Below, piece after piece: positions 1 to 6,541 of a stretch of DNA of 9,686 nucleotides. The stretch comes from an uncultured Bacteroides sp. (GTDB lineage Bacteria > Bacteroidota > Bacteroidia > Bacteroidales > Bacteroidaceae): contig USSR01000220.1 in the NCBI GenBank assembly GCA_900557355.1, forward strand, positions 1 to 9,686. Direction: 5' to 3'. Each line of letters opens with the position of its first letter. The first letter of the stretch is position 1. A program made the position numbers and the translations under genes. The notes beneath the pieces were generated by a model. The model searched no databases. It was given only the letters and a program-made list of their open reading frames with translations, and was not told where the DNA came from.

Positions 1-329
1 TCCACGCCATGATAATAGCCGGAATAGCCAGTAAAGTTTCTGTCAATCCCCCTACTGTAGTCTTCACGAGAATCACCTAAAGCATCTTCATCTGCAATAG
101 GTATCTGCCGGACTAATCTTTCCACCTTCTGCCGATGCTGCCGCCAGCGTCGTAACCGGAGTAGCTCCAAACGGTGGGAACTATAAAAGTCAAATGAATC
201 AGCCGCATAGGCAATCAACTTAATGACCGCAGCGACAAAAAAACCGATGAGGAAAGTAAGCCCCATCATCGCAAGAGTAGACAGTAATAAATGAATCATA
301 GCAATATAAAAATTAGGTTGTACAATCAT
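1..329 (-). CDS. Hypothetical membrane protein, N-terminal part (runs off the window)
   Basis: This reading frame is open for 109 codons from an ATG at 329 to the window edge. I do not recognise the family. The sequence shows a short polar start (MIVQPNFYIA), one strongly hydrophobic stretch at about residues 11-38 that should span the membrane, then a very basic segment with repeated Arg/Leu/Gln (about residues 50-76, including LRLRRWRQHRQK). An acidic patch and a Gly/Tyr-rich stretch (NFTGYSGYYHGV) follow. By the positive-inside rule the basic segment would be cytoplasmic. A second in-frame ATG at 299 (MIHLLL) is equally possible and would leave room for the candidate promoter just upstream. 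The gene lies 216 bases downstream of flxA on the same strand, but the hairpins between them suggest it is a separate transcription unit. The coding call is fairly sure; the function is unknown. Confidence 0.65.
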   Translation of the reverse strand, partial: MIVQPNFYIAMIHLLLSTLAMMGLTFLIGFFVAAVIKLIAYAADSFDFYSSHRLELLRLRRWRQHRQKVERLVRQIPIADEDALGDSREDYSRGIDRNFTGYSGYYHGV

Positions 330-332
330 ATT

Positions 333-363
333 CAAAATAAAGAAGAGGCGCCCAATGGTGAAA
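333..363 (-). promoter_or_regulatory. Candidate Bacteroides-type promoter for the membrane-protein gene
   Basis: On the minus strand TTTC (363-360) is followed after 19 bases by TTATTTTG (340-333). The Bacteroides consensus is TTTG, 19-21 bases, then TAnnTTTG, so each box has one mismatch. Transcription would begin near 326-329. That would make the ATG at 329 leaderless or unused and favour the ATG at 299. The arm of an inverted repeat (350-358) falls between the two boxes, which would suit an operator. This is a weak call made by eye. Confidence 0.3.
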
Positions 364-407
364 CCATTATAAAATTTAGACACACATGAAAGTTAATCCC
401 ATTGGGC
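350..407. repeat. Inverted repeat GCCCAATGG / CCATTGGGC in the intergenic region
   Basis: A perfect 9-base inverted repeat has arms at 350-358 and 399-407, separated by 40 bases. The right arm sits in a near-palindrome (CCCATTGGG, 398-406). The left arm overlaps a second perfect hairpin, AATGGT-GAA-ACCATT (354-368), so the two structures would exclude each other in RNA. In the minus-strand transcript the left arm is followed by a pyrimidine-rich run (CTCTTCTTTATTTT), which resembles a loose terminator. It could be the end of the flx operon, an attenuator, or a dimeric operator. The sequence alone does not decide. Confidence 0.5.
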
Positions 408-493
408 ATTCCTCATCACCATATAAAAACAATCGGCGGATATTATTTGCCTGAAATCACTTCGGTATATATCCTTGCTTTTATACGACGTAA

Positions 494-513
494 CTCCCGT
501 TTCACAACGGAAA
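494..513 (-). terminator. GNRA-loop hairpin after the flx operon
   Basis: The minus-strand RNA can form an 8-pair stem (five Watson-Crick pairs next to the loop, CCGUU/AACGG, then G-U, A-U and G-U) capped by GUGA, a GNRA-type tetraloop. It begins 32 bases past the flxA stop codon. No U-tract follows, so it is not a canonical intrinsic terminator. It may mark or stabilise the 3' end of the operon mRNA. The pairing can be seen; the role is inferred. Confidence 0.3.
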
Positions 514-545
514 ACACAATATTTTAATCCTTGAATACCCTATCA

Positions 546-1388
546 TTAGTATTCAGGAGGTATATCATTCAACTGGGCTTTGGTAAATACGGGACCGTCT
601 TTGCAGACATACAACTTCCCGACATTACACCGTCCACATTTTCCAACACCACATTTCATCCGGTTCTCCAGGGTGGTATAAATATTCTCATCGGCAAAGC
701 CTAACTTCTCCAATACAGGAAAAGTGAACTTTATCATCACCGGAGGTCCACAAACTATTGCCACAGTATCTGCACTGGCAGGTGCAGCAGCCTCAAGCAC
801 CGAAGGTACAAAACCGACTTCGCCTGTCCAGTCGGGAGTCTCCCCCCCGGGATCAACCGTAGTTATCAGATTGACATCCGGACGGTTTTCCCATTCTTTC
901 AGCTCTTCTTTATATACCAGGTCGTTAACAGACTTGGCTCCGTAAACAATCGTTATATCTTTAAAATCTTCCCGCCTGTCCAATGCATTCCAGATGACGC
1001 AACGCATCGGCGGAAGTGCTATACCACCTGCAACGAACAACAGATTCTTTCCTTTCCACTCGTCCAACGGAAATGTGTTTCCGAAAGGTCCTCGAAAACC
1101 AACGGTAGCTCCTTCTTCCAGTTTGGCAAGTCCGGTAGTCACCCGTCCTGCCTGACGGAATGTACACTCGATATATCCTTTACGAGTAGGCGACGAAGCA
1201 ATACAGAAAGTTGACTCTCCTTCACCAAACGCAGAGTATTCACCGAACTGTCCGGCTTTGAAGTGAAAGGCTTCTCCTTCCTTCTCGTCTTTAAATCTTA
1301 ACCGGAAAGTCTTCACTCCCGGAGCTTCATGGGTTATCTTCTCAATCACCATCAGGTGCGGAAGATATATATTCGACTGCTCATTCAT
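546..1388 (-). CDS. flxA: FlxA-like NAD(P)H-oxidising FAD/[2Fe-2S] subunit
   Basis: This 280-residue flavoprotein belongs to the ferredoxin-NADP reductase superfamily, close to the AsrB/PyrK branch. An N-terminal beta-barrel carries FAD motifs: FCIASSP (61-67) in the place of RxYS, and GPFGNTFP (100-107). The NAD-binding half has FVAGGIALPPMR (118-129) and CGPPVM (213-218). The C-terminus has four cysteines (C246, C251, C254, C262) in a PyrK-type [2Fe-2S] loop. In Flx-Hdr complexes FlxA is the entry point that takes hydride from NADH and passes single electrons to the other Flx subunits. It is the last gene of the operon. Its ATG lies inside the end of flxB (ATGAATGA, 8-base overlap), so translation is probably coupled; there is no Shine-Dalgarno site. 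The gene ends in three consecutive in-frame stops, TAA-TGA-TAG. The alternative name is AsrB-like anaerobic sulfite reductase subunit, but the siroheme partner AsrC is absent from the window. Confidence 0.87.
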   Translation of the reverse strand: MNEQSNIYLPHLMVIEKITHEAPGVKTFRLRFKDEKEGEAFHFKAGQFGEYSAFGEGESTFCIASSPTRKGYIECTFRQAGRVTTGLAKLEEGATVGFRGPFGNTFPLDEWKGKNLLFVAGGIALPPMRCVIWNALDRREDFKDITIVYGAKSVNDLVYKEELKEWENRPDVNLITTVDPGGETPDWTGEVGFVPSVLEAAAPASADTVAIVCGPPVMIKFTFPVLEKLGFADENIYTTLENRMKCGVGKCGRCNVGKLYVCKDGPVFTKAQLNDIPPEY

Positions 1389-2394
1389 GGCTTGATATCG
1401 ATATTAAGTGTTCAAGTATATTCATATCTACCGGGCAGGCACGCGAACAACGTCCGCATCCGGTACAACCGGTTTCCTGTATCCGTTCAGGCATATAGGA
1501 GAACTTATGCAAAATGCGCTGACGCCAACGGGCGCTTTGTGTCGGACGCGGATTATGTCCGGATGTATGTAGGGTAAACAGCGAAAAGCCGCAAGAATCC
1601 CAACAACGGACACGATGACCGGACGAACCTTTGGCATCTTCCTGAATATCAAAACAGGCACAAGTTGGACAAACATAAGCGCATGCTCCACATCCCAAAC
1701 AGCGTTCGGCCTGTTGTTTCCAAACAGGACTGTCGAATGCTCCCGCCAACTTCTCACGTACATTATCAACATTGAAACGGGTGGGAACGGATGCCAGATA
1801 TTGTTCCTTATCTATTTCTTCGGCAGGTGTATATTCTTTCACAAAGAATTTAACCAATGCTTTGCCTTTTGCTGTCAAGACTTCCACCAATGCACTCTGA
1901 TCCGGCAACTCCGTAATCTGAATATCACTGCCGGCAGTATTACCGGGCCCCCCGTGAACGGAAGTACAGAAACATGATTCATCGCATTGTGCACAACTGA
2001 AGCTGATTAATGTCATTTTCTCCCGCCGGGCATTGTATAGTTTATCTTTATAATCCCAATTAAAAATACCGGAAAGGGGTGCAAACCCTGCTGCATCACA
2101 AGGACGGATTTTCCAGAGAATCGTTTCGGGAATTACATTAATATCCGCTTCCTGCAAAGTAGCTTCTTTCCCGTCTTTCTGATAAGAGAACAGCACTTCT
2201 GTTTTCGGGAACACAAAGCGTTTAGCCGACTGGGTAGTCTGCACATAGTCCGTCGCTACCTCATCGTAAGAAGTCACTCTTTTGAAGTCTACTTTATCTC
2301 CTGAACGCACAGGAGCAAAAATATGCATTTCCTTTTTCACCATCTGGTGAAACCATTCTTGCAGACTGCTTTTACTGATATGTAGATTTTCCAT
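1381..2394 (-). CDS. flxB: FlxB-like iron-sulfur electron-transfer subunit (AsrA-like)
   Basis: This 337-residue protein resembles the AsrA / 4Fe-4S dicluster family. The N-terminal half has the RPCD motif (97-100) and a cysteine group CAQCDESCFC (134-143) that may bind a further cluster. The C-terminal half has two ferredoxin-type motifs, C232/C235/C238/C242 and C310/C313/C316/C320, each followed by Pro. Between them lie C245, C247, C264 and C268. In the Flx module it should relay electrons between FlxA and the other iron-sulfur subunits in the cytoplasm; no signal peptide or membrane span is seen. The ATG at 2394 follows the flxC stop after 9 A-rich bases (AAGAAAGTA), and the 3' end overlaps flxA. 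Pairing with the AsrB-like FlxA mirrors the AsrA/AsrB pair of anaerobic sulfite reductase, but the Hdr and MvhD-like neighbours argue for Flx. Confidence 0.85.
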   Translation of the reverse strand: MENLHISKSSLQEWFHQMVKKEMHIFAPVRSGDKVDFKRVTSYDEVATDYVQTTQSAKRFVFPKTEVLFSYQKDGKEATLQEADINVIPETILWKIRPCDAAGFAPLSGIFNWDYKDKLYNARREKMTLISFSCAQCDESCFCTSVHGGPGNTAGSDIQITELPDQSALVEVLTAKGKALVKFFVKEYTPAEEIDKEQYLASVPTRFNVDNVREKLAGAFDSPVWKQQAERCLGCGACAYVCPTCACFDIQEDAKGSSGHRVRCWDSCGFSLFTLHTSGHNPRPTQSARWRQRILHKFSYMPERIQETGCTGCGRCSRACPVDMNILEHLISISSHE

Positions 2395-2403
2395 TACTTT
2401 CTT

Positions 2404-3204
2404 TTAATGTATAAAGTTCTCTTTATCTTCTGCCTTGAAGGTAGAAAGTACATTTCCCGCAGGATTGATAGCTCCGGGAGCAACCCCGAACTCGCCCTGA
2501 ATGTCTTCCATCATACTTTGTGTCATCAAATGAAGAGGAATACCCACCGGACAAGCTTGTTTACAAGCGCCACAACCGATACAACGTCCTGCCATGTGCA
2601 TCACGCGGTTAATCTGCCACTCCATATTTGTCAGCGGAGCAGACCAGGGTTGTACCCACTGCGGACAATTGACCTCCACAATACACCGACTGCAATAACA
2701 CAACGGACAGGCAGCCCGGCAAGCATAACATTTGATGCATTTCGACATTTCCTCCATCCAATATTTCCACCGCTCTTCACGACTCATCTTTTTCAGACGA
2801 TCAATCAGTTGGAGATTCTCCTCACTAATAGTCAAGGGAAAGTCTGCCAGATATGTTTTTATTTCATCGAATCCTTTAAACTGGATAACTTCTCCATGTC
2901 CGTCAACGGTCAATACCAGAAGATTATCTTCTTTCAACTGGTTTTCGAATGCCAATTGAACAATCGTCCGTAATGCCGGAACCGTAGCTGCTATAGCCAC
3001 TTTGCCTGTTCCTGTTAATTCCCGTTTTGTCAGATAAACTGCGATATTATTCGTGCAACGGGCGTCCAGTATCAGTCTGTCGGCATTTTCTGCCTGCCGG
3101 CAAAAGAGAGGACGTGTTCCATGATTTCCTTCTTCATAGCCTATCACAAGATTCACTTCTCCTTCTTGTAACAAAGCAACTGCTTTTTCTATCAGTTTAC
3201 TCAT
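2404..3204 (-). CDS. flxC: FlxC-like 4Fe-4S dicluster protein
   Basis: This is a soluble protein of 266 residues. Residues 1-150 form a mixed alpha/beta region without a motif I can name. Then come C156/C159/C162/C166, a dense extra group CPLCYCSRC with C169, C171, C174 and C180, and a second ferredoxin motif C208/C211/C214/C218 followed by Pro. It is expected to carry electrons within the Flx module, between FlxA/FlxB and FlxD. I chose the ATG at 3204 because a strong AAGGAGG lies six bases upstream and because it overlaps the flxD stop in the coupled form ATGAGTAA (8 bases). The frame is open to another ATG at 3288, but that extension reads through the flxD 3' end and has no family-like sequence. 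The assignment to FlxC rather than a generic ferredoxin-like protein rests mainly on the operon. Confidence 0.82.
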   Translation of the reverse strand: MSKLIEKAVALLQEGEVNLVIGYEEGNHGTRPLFCRQAENADRLILDARCTNNIAVYLTKRELTGTGKVAIAATVPALRTIVQLAFENQLKEDNLLVLTVDGHGEVIQFKGFDEIKTYLADFPLTISEENLQLIDRLKKMSREERWKYWMEEMSKCIKCYACRAACPLCYCSRCIVEVNCPQWVQPWSAPLTNMEWQINRVMHMAGRCIGCGACKQACPVGIPLHLMTQSMMEDIQGEFGVAPGAINPAGNVLSTFKAEDKENFIH

Positions 3205-3670
3205 AGATAGCCTCCTTTTCCAAATAGTCCGAAGCTTTCTGATACTCCAGATAAGGTCCCAGTTCACGGATTCCGGCAACTGTCTCATTCACCAGATCAG
3301 CCCACTTGGCTCCCTCTGCCGCCGACACCCATGAATAACGGATACGACGTACATCAATACCCAGGAAGTCGAGCAGTCCGCGGAATACAATCCAACGACG
3401 ACGTGCGTGGAAGTTTCCGGATGTATAATGACAGTCATTCGGATGACAACCCGAAACGATAATTCCATCAGCACCTCCGGCAAAGGCTTTCAACAGTAAC
3501 ATAAAGTCAATTCTTCCTGTACAGGGGAAGCGGACAATTTCTACATTAGTCGCATACTTCAACCTACTCGTACCTGTCAGGTCTGCCCCGGCATACGTGC
3601 ACCAATTACAGACAAAAGCTACAATGCGCGGTTCAAATTCCTGATTATTCTCGATCTTATTTTCGTTCAT
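3197..3670 (-). CDS. flxD: FlxD / MvhD-like [2Fe-2S] linker subunit
   Basis: This 157-residue protein matches the MvhD family (methyl-viologen-reducing hydrogenase delta subunit), which delivers electrons to HdrA. The family signature is complete: CNWCTYAGAD (C21, C24), FPCTGR (C50), and GCHPNDCHY (C75, C80) followed by GN and a run of Arg. These cysteines hold a [2Fe-2S] cluster in the characterised Mvh-Hdr complex. The first 14 residues are an acidic, Asn-rich extension. The gene sits directly after hdrA (14-base gap containing AGAGAG) and overlaps flxC by 8 bases. The position beside hdrA fits its job as the bridge between the NADH-oxidising module and the HdrA flavin. No [NiFe]-hydrogenase subunits are present, which distinguishes this operon from Mvh-Hdr. 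Confidence 0.92.
   Translation of the reverse strand: MNENKIENNQEFEPRIVAFVCNWCTYAGADLTGTSRLKYATNVEIVRFPCTGRIDFMLLLKAFAGGADGIIVSGCHPNDCHYTSGNFHARRRWIVFRGLLDFLGIDVRRIRYSWVSAAEGAKWADLVNETVAGIRELGPYLEYQKASDYLEKEAIYE
3211..3217 (-). promoter_or_regulatory. Strong ribosome-binding site deciding the flxC start
   Basis: AAGGAGG on the minus strand lies six bases before the ATG at 3204, inside the 3' end of flxD. It fixes the flxC start over the longer in-frame alternative at 3288. Such sites are uncommon in Bacteroidota. Confidence 0.7.
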
Positions 3671-3684
3671 AGCTTACTCTCTTT

Positions 3685-5685
3685 TTAATGGTTCAGCAAT
3701 GCCATCACTTCGGCATAGACCTGTTCATTGGAATATCCATGTATATCAATAGATTTGGAACGGCAGAAAGCAACACAAGTACCACAACCCTGACAAAGTC
3801 CGGGATTTACTTTAGCTACGGTCTTTATTACATTTCCATTCCTGTCTTTTATTTCTTCACGTTCGATGGCCTGATAAGGACAAGCTGTCTGACACATGAA
3901 ACACCCAACACAAGTGCTGAATAACGGAGGGGCAGTACGATTGACAACGGCTATCAACGGCTCACGAACCAGATTTGCCTGTGAAAACAATCCTGCTACT
4001 TTCACAGCGGCTCCCGAAGCCATTCCCACTGTTTCGGGAATATCTTTCGGTGCCTGACAAGCTCCTGCCAGATAGATTCCAGCTGTATTCGTTTCCACCG
4101 GTTTCAGTTTGGGGTGAGATTCGGCAAAGAACTGATAAGGATCATAAGAAATGTGCATCTTCTGCGCCAATTCTTCCGCTCCCTTGTTGGCAACTCCCGC
4201 TGTGGCAAGCACTACCATGTCAGCTTCTATCTCGACAGGTGATGCTCCCAACAGGGTGTCTACTCCTTTAACAATCAATTTACCGTTCTTCTCATATATA
4301 CGGGCGACGCGACCACGGACGTAATTCACTCCATCCTCTTCAATGGCACGGCGCACAAATTCTTCATAATTCTTTCCTCCGGCACGAATATCCATATAGA
4401 ACACGTACGATTCGCCACCATGTACCTTGTGCTGATAAAGCATCGCATGTTTGGCTGTGTACATGCAGCATATCTTAGAGCAATAAGGAATTCCTTTGGC
4501 CGGATCACGGGAACCGGCACAGGCTACAAATACAATCTTTTGAGGAATCTGTCCGTCAGACGGACGGCGAATCTCTCCGAATGTAGGACCGGAAGCCGAT
4601 GCCAGACGCTCAAACTGCAATCCGGTAATGACATCTTTATATTTCCCATATCCATATTCGGGAAAAAAGTCTGTATTCAACACATTGAATCCTGTAGTTA
4701 CTACAATCGCTCCGACTTCTTCGGTGATAATACGATCCTCTTGTCCGAAACGGATAGCCCCCGTAGGACATAGCTTTTCACAGACTCCGCATTTACCATT
4801 GCGATAATGGGTACAATGTTCTTTATCAATCACCGGTTTATTGGGCACTGCTTGCGGAAAAGGAACATAAATAGCTGTACGCATTCCCAAACCGGCATTA
4901 AATTCGCTCGGTATCTTTTTGTTGGGACATTTAGTCGTACAAAGTCCGCAACCGGTACATAATTTCTCATCAATGCTCTTCGCTTTCAGGCGTATACTGG
5001 CTTTAAAATTACCGATAAAGCCTTCCACATGCTCCAGTTCGGCATACGTATAAAGAGTGATATTCGGATGCTGCGCTACTTCCACCATTCGGGGAGTAAG
5101 AATACACTGCGAACAGTCTAATGTAGGAAAAGTTTCCGAAAGCTGTGACATGTGTCCGCCGATGGACGGTTCTTTCTCTACCAGAATGACCTGATGTCCG
5201 CAATTAGCGATGTCCAGACTTGCCTGAATTCCGGCAATTCCTCCTCCAATCACCAGTGCTTTTTTGGTGATAGGAACCTGAATGGGAACCAAAGGATGAT
5301 TCCGCTTTACCTTTTCAACCAGACTTTTGACAATATCGACAGCCTTACGGGTAGTTGCCTCCCCTTTCTCATGTACCCAAGAGCAATGCTCACGAATATT
5401 AGCTATCTCACACAGATAAGGATTCAATCCGGCTTCCGCACATGCCCTCCGAAAGGTAGGTTCATGCATTCGCGGAGAACAGGCAGCAACGACAACGCCA
5501 TCCAATCCATATTCTTTAATGGCGTTCTTAATCAATGTCTGTCCCGGATCGGAACACATATATTTATAATCAATGGCATAGGCAACGCCTTCCATTTCTT
5601 TTGCCGCCTCGGCCACTTTTTCGCAGTCGACAGTTGCACTGATATTTTCACCGCAATGGCAGATAAAAACTCCTATTTTAGACAT
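3685..5685 (-). CDS. hdrA: HdrA, bifurcating heterodisulfide reductase flavin subunit
   Basis: This is full-length HdrA of 666 residues, the flavoprotein core where electron bifurcation takes place. In order: an N-terminal domain starting IGVFICHCG (4-12) with scattered cysteines (C44, C69, C82, C92, C101) of the kind that binds an extra [4Fe-4S] cluster; a thioredoxin-reductase-like FAD domain with GGGIAG (147-152) and Glu170; the HdrA-typical CSQC (191-194); an inserted ferredoxin domain with C243/C246/C249/C253 and C291/C299/C302/C306; the second half of the FAD domain with CAGSRD (389-394) and YCSKICC (401-407); and a C-terminal ferredoxin domain with C592/C595/C598/C602 and C631/C634/C637/C641, the last cysteine followed by Arg rather than Pro. 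All clusters expected of bifurcating HdrA appear present. It should take electron pairs from FlxD and send them to ferredoxin and to HdrC/HdrB. The start overlaps hdrB by 13 bases and has an AAGGAGG site seven bases upstream. Confidence 0.95.
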   Translation of the reverse strand: MSKIGVFICHCGENISATVDCEKVAEAAKEMEGVAYAIDYKYMCSDPGQTLIKNAIKEYGLDGVVVAACSPRMHEPTFRRACAEAGLNPYLCEIANIREHCSWVHEKGEATTRKAVDIVKSLVEKVKRNHPLVPIQVPITKKALVIGGGIAGIQASLDIANCGHQVILVEKEPSIGGHMSQLSETFPTLDCSQCILTPRMVEVAQHPNITLYTYAELEHVEGFIGNFKASIRLKAKSIDEKLCTGCGLCTTKCPNKKIPSEFNAGLGMRTAIYVPFPQAVPNKPVIDKEHCTHYRNGKCGVCEKLCPTGAIRFGQEDRIITEEVGAIVVTTGFNVLNTDFFPEYGYGKYKDVITGLQFERLASASGPTFGEIRRPSDGQIPQKIVFVACAGSRDPAKGIPYCSKICCMYTAKHAMLYQHKVHGGESYVFYMDIRAGGKNYEEFVRRAIEEDGVNYVRGRVARIYEKNGKLIVKGVDTLLGASPVEIEADMVVLATAGVANKGAEELAQKMHISYDPYQFFAESHPKLKPVETNTAGIYLAGACQAPKDIPETVGMASGAAVKVAGLFSQANLVREPLIAVVNRTAPPLFSTCVGCFMCQTACPYQAIEREEIKDRNGNVIKTVAKVNPGLCQGCGTCVAFCRSKSIDIHGYSNEQVYAEVMALLNH

Positions 5686-6539
5686 ACTTCCGCCTCCTTC
5701 AAATTTACAGCTACAAAATGACGTCCCAGTCCCAATTCCTTGGGAGTCAGTCCGACAGCCAGTCCGATAGCCTGTGTGATATAAAGAACCGGTATGGTAA
5801 CAGGTTTTGCCAGATAGTGGTTGATAGCAGGGCGACGCATATCCAAATTAGAATGACACATCGGACAAGCCACAATCACGGCTTCCGCTCCCCGGTCATC
5901 AGCATCTTTCAGTATATTTCCCGAGAGACGTCCTACAAGGTCTGTGCGAGAAACGGACAAGCCCGCACCGCAACACTCCGTTTTGAAAGCCCAGTCAATA
6001 GGAGTGGCACCAATCAGAGACATGATTTTGTCCATGCTTTGCGGATCTTCCAGACGGTCGAAGTTTAATATTTTATGGGGACGCACCAGCAAGCAGCCAT
6101 AGTAACAAGCCACTTGATGAGCAAAAGGACGTACTATCTTCTCTTTTAATGCATCCAACATATATTTCTCTATCATCTGGATGACATTCAATATTTTCAC
6201 ATTACCGAGGTAGCGCATTCCAACTGTAGTCAGTATTTCATCCTTCAATACTTCATTGTTCAATAATTCGTATTGAGCAACACTCAAACGATTGTAACAG
6301 GAAGCGCAGGGGACAACGATTTCTTGAAATCCCTGTTGTTCTGCCAAAGCCAACACACGGGTAGGTAAGGCCAGAGACAGTTGTTTACTCATGGAGTGAG
6401 CTGCCGTTGCGCCGCAACAATTCCAGTCTTTCAACTCGATCAGTTCGAGTCCCATCGCCTGTGCCAGTGCTTTGACTGATTCATTATATTCACGAGAAGT
6501 TCCGTTTAGCGAACATCCCGGATAGAAACCGATTCTCAT
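5673..6539 (-). CDS. hdrB: HdrB, catalytic heterodisulfide reductase subunit
   Basis: This 288-residue protein has two complete CCG domains. The first has C9, C41-C42 and C78/C81 (PGCS, NCCG, PCASC). The second has C149 (C145 also near), C189-C190 and C225/C228 (ECCG, PMC). In methanogen HdrB these five-cysteine sets hold two noncubane [4Fe-4S] clusters that reduce the CoM-S-S-CoB disulfide; here both sets are intact, so the protein should be catalytically competent on some disulfide or thiol partner. That partner is unknown, because Bacteroides-type bacteria are not known to make CoM or CoB. It would receive electrons from HdrC in the cytoplasm. The ATG follows the hdrC stop by two bases, and the 3' end overlaps hdrA and contains its ribosome-binding site. 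CCG domains also occur in lactate and glycolate oxidase subunits, but the neighbours settle the identity. Confidence 0.93.
   Translation of the reverse strand: MRIGFYPGCSLNGTSREYNESVKALAQAMGLELIELKDWNCCGATAAHSMSKQLSLALPTRVLALAEQQGFQEIVVPCASCYNRLSVAQYELLNNEVLKDEILTTVGMRYLGNVKILNVIQMIEKYMLDALKEKIVRPFAHQVACYYGCLLVRPHKILNFDRLEDPQSMDKIMSLIGATPIDWAFKTECCGAGLSVSRTDLVGRLSGNILKDADDRGAEAVIVACPMCHSNLDMRRPAINHYLAKPVTIPVLYITQAIGLAVGLTPKELGLGRHFVAVNLKEAEVCLK
5693..5699 (-). promoter_or_regulatory. Strong ribosome-binding site of hdrA
   Basis: AAGGAGG on the minus strand lies seven bases before the hdrA ATG and inside the last codons of hdrB. It supports the 5685 start and suggests independent re-initiation at hdrA, which may help to set subunit ratios. 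Confidence 0.65.
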
Positions 6540-6541
6540 AG

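Noticed and set aside
2407..2973. 188-codon open frame on the plus strand opposite flxC
   Set aside because: It mirrors the flxC coding frame, has low-complexity Thr/His/Phe-rich content and no family features; flxC on the other strand has clear cluster motifs.
3205..3288. N-terminal extension of FlxC from an ATG at 3288
   Set aside because: It would overlap flxD by 92 bases, while the ATG at 3204 has a strong AAGGAGG at the right distance.
5152..5721. 189-codon open frame on the plus strand across the hdrA/hdrB junction
   Set aside because: It is antisense to two well-supported genes, and the translation shows no domain or signal.
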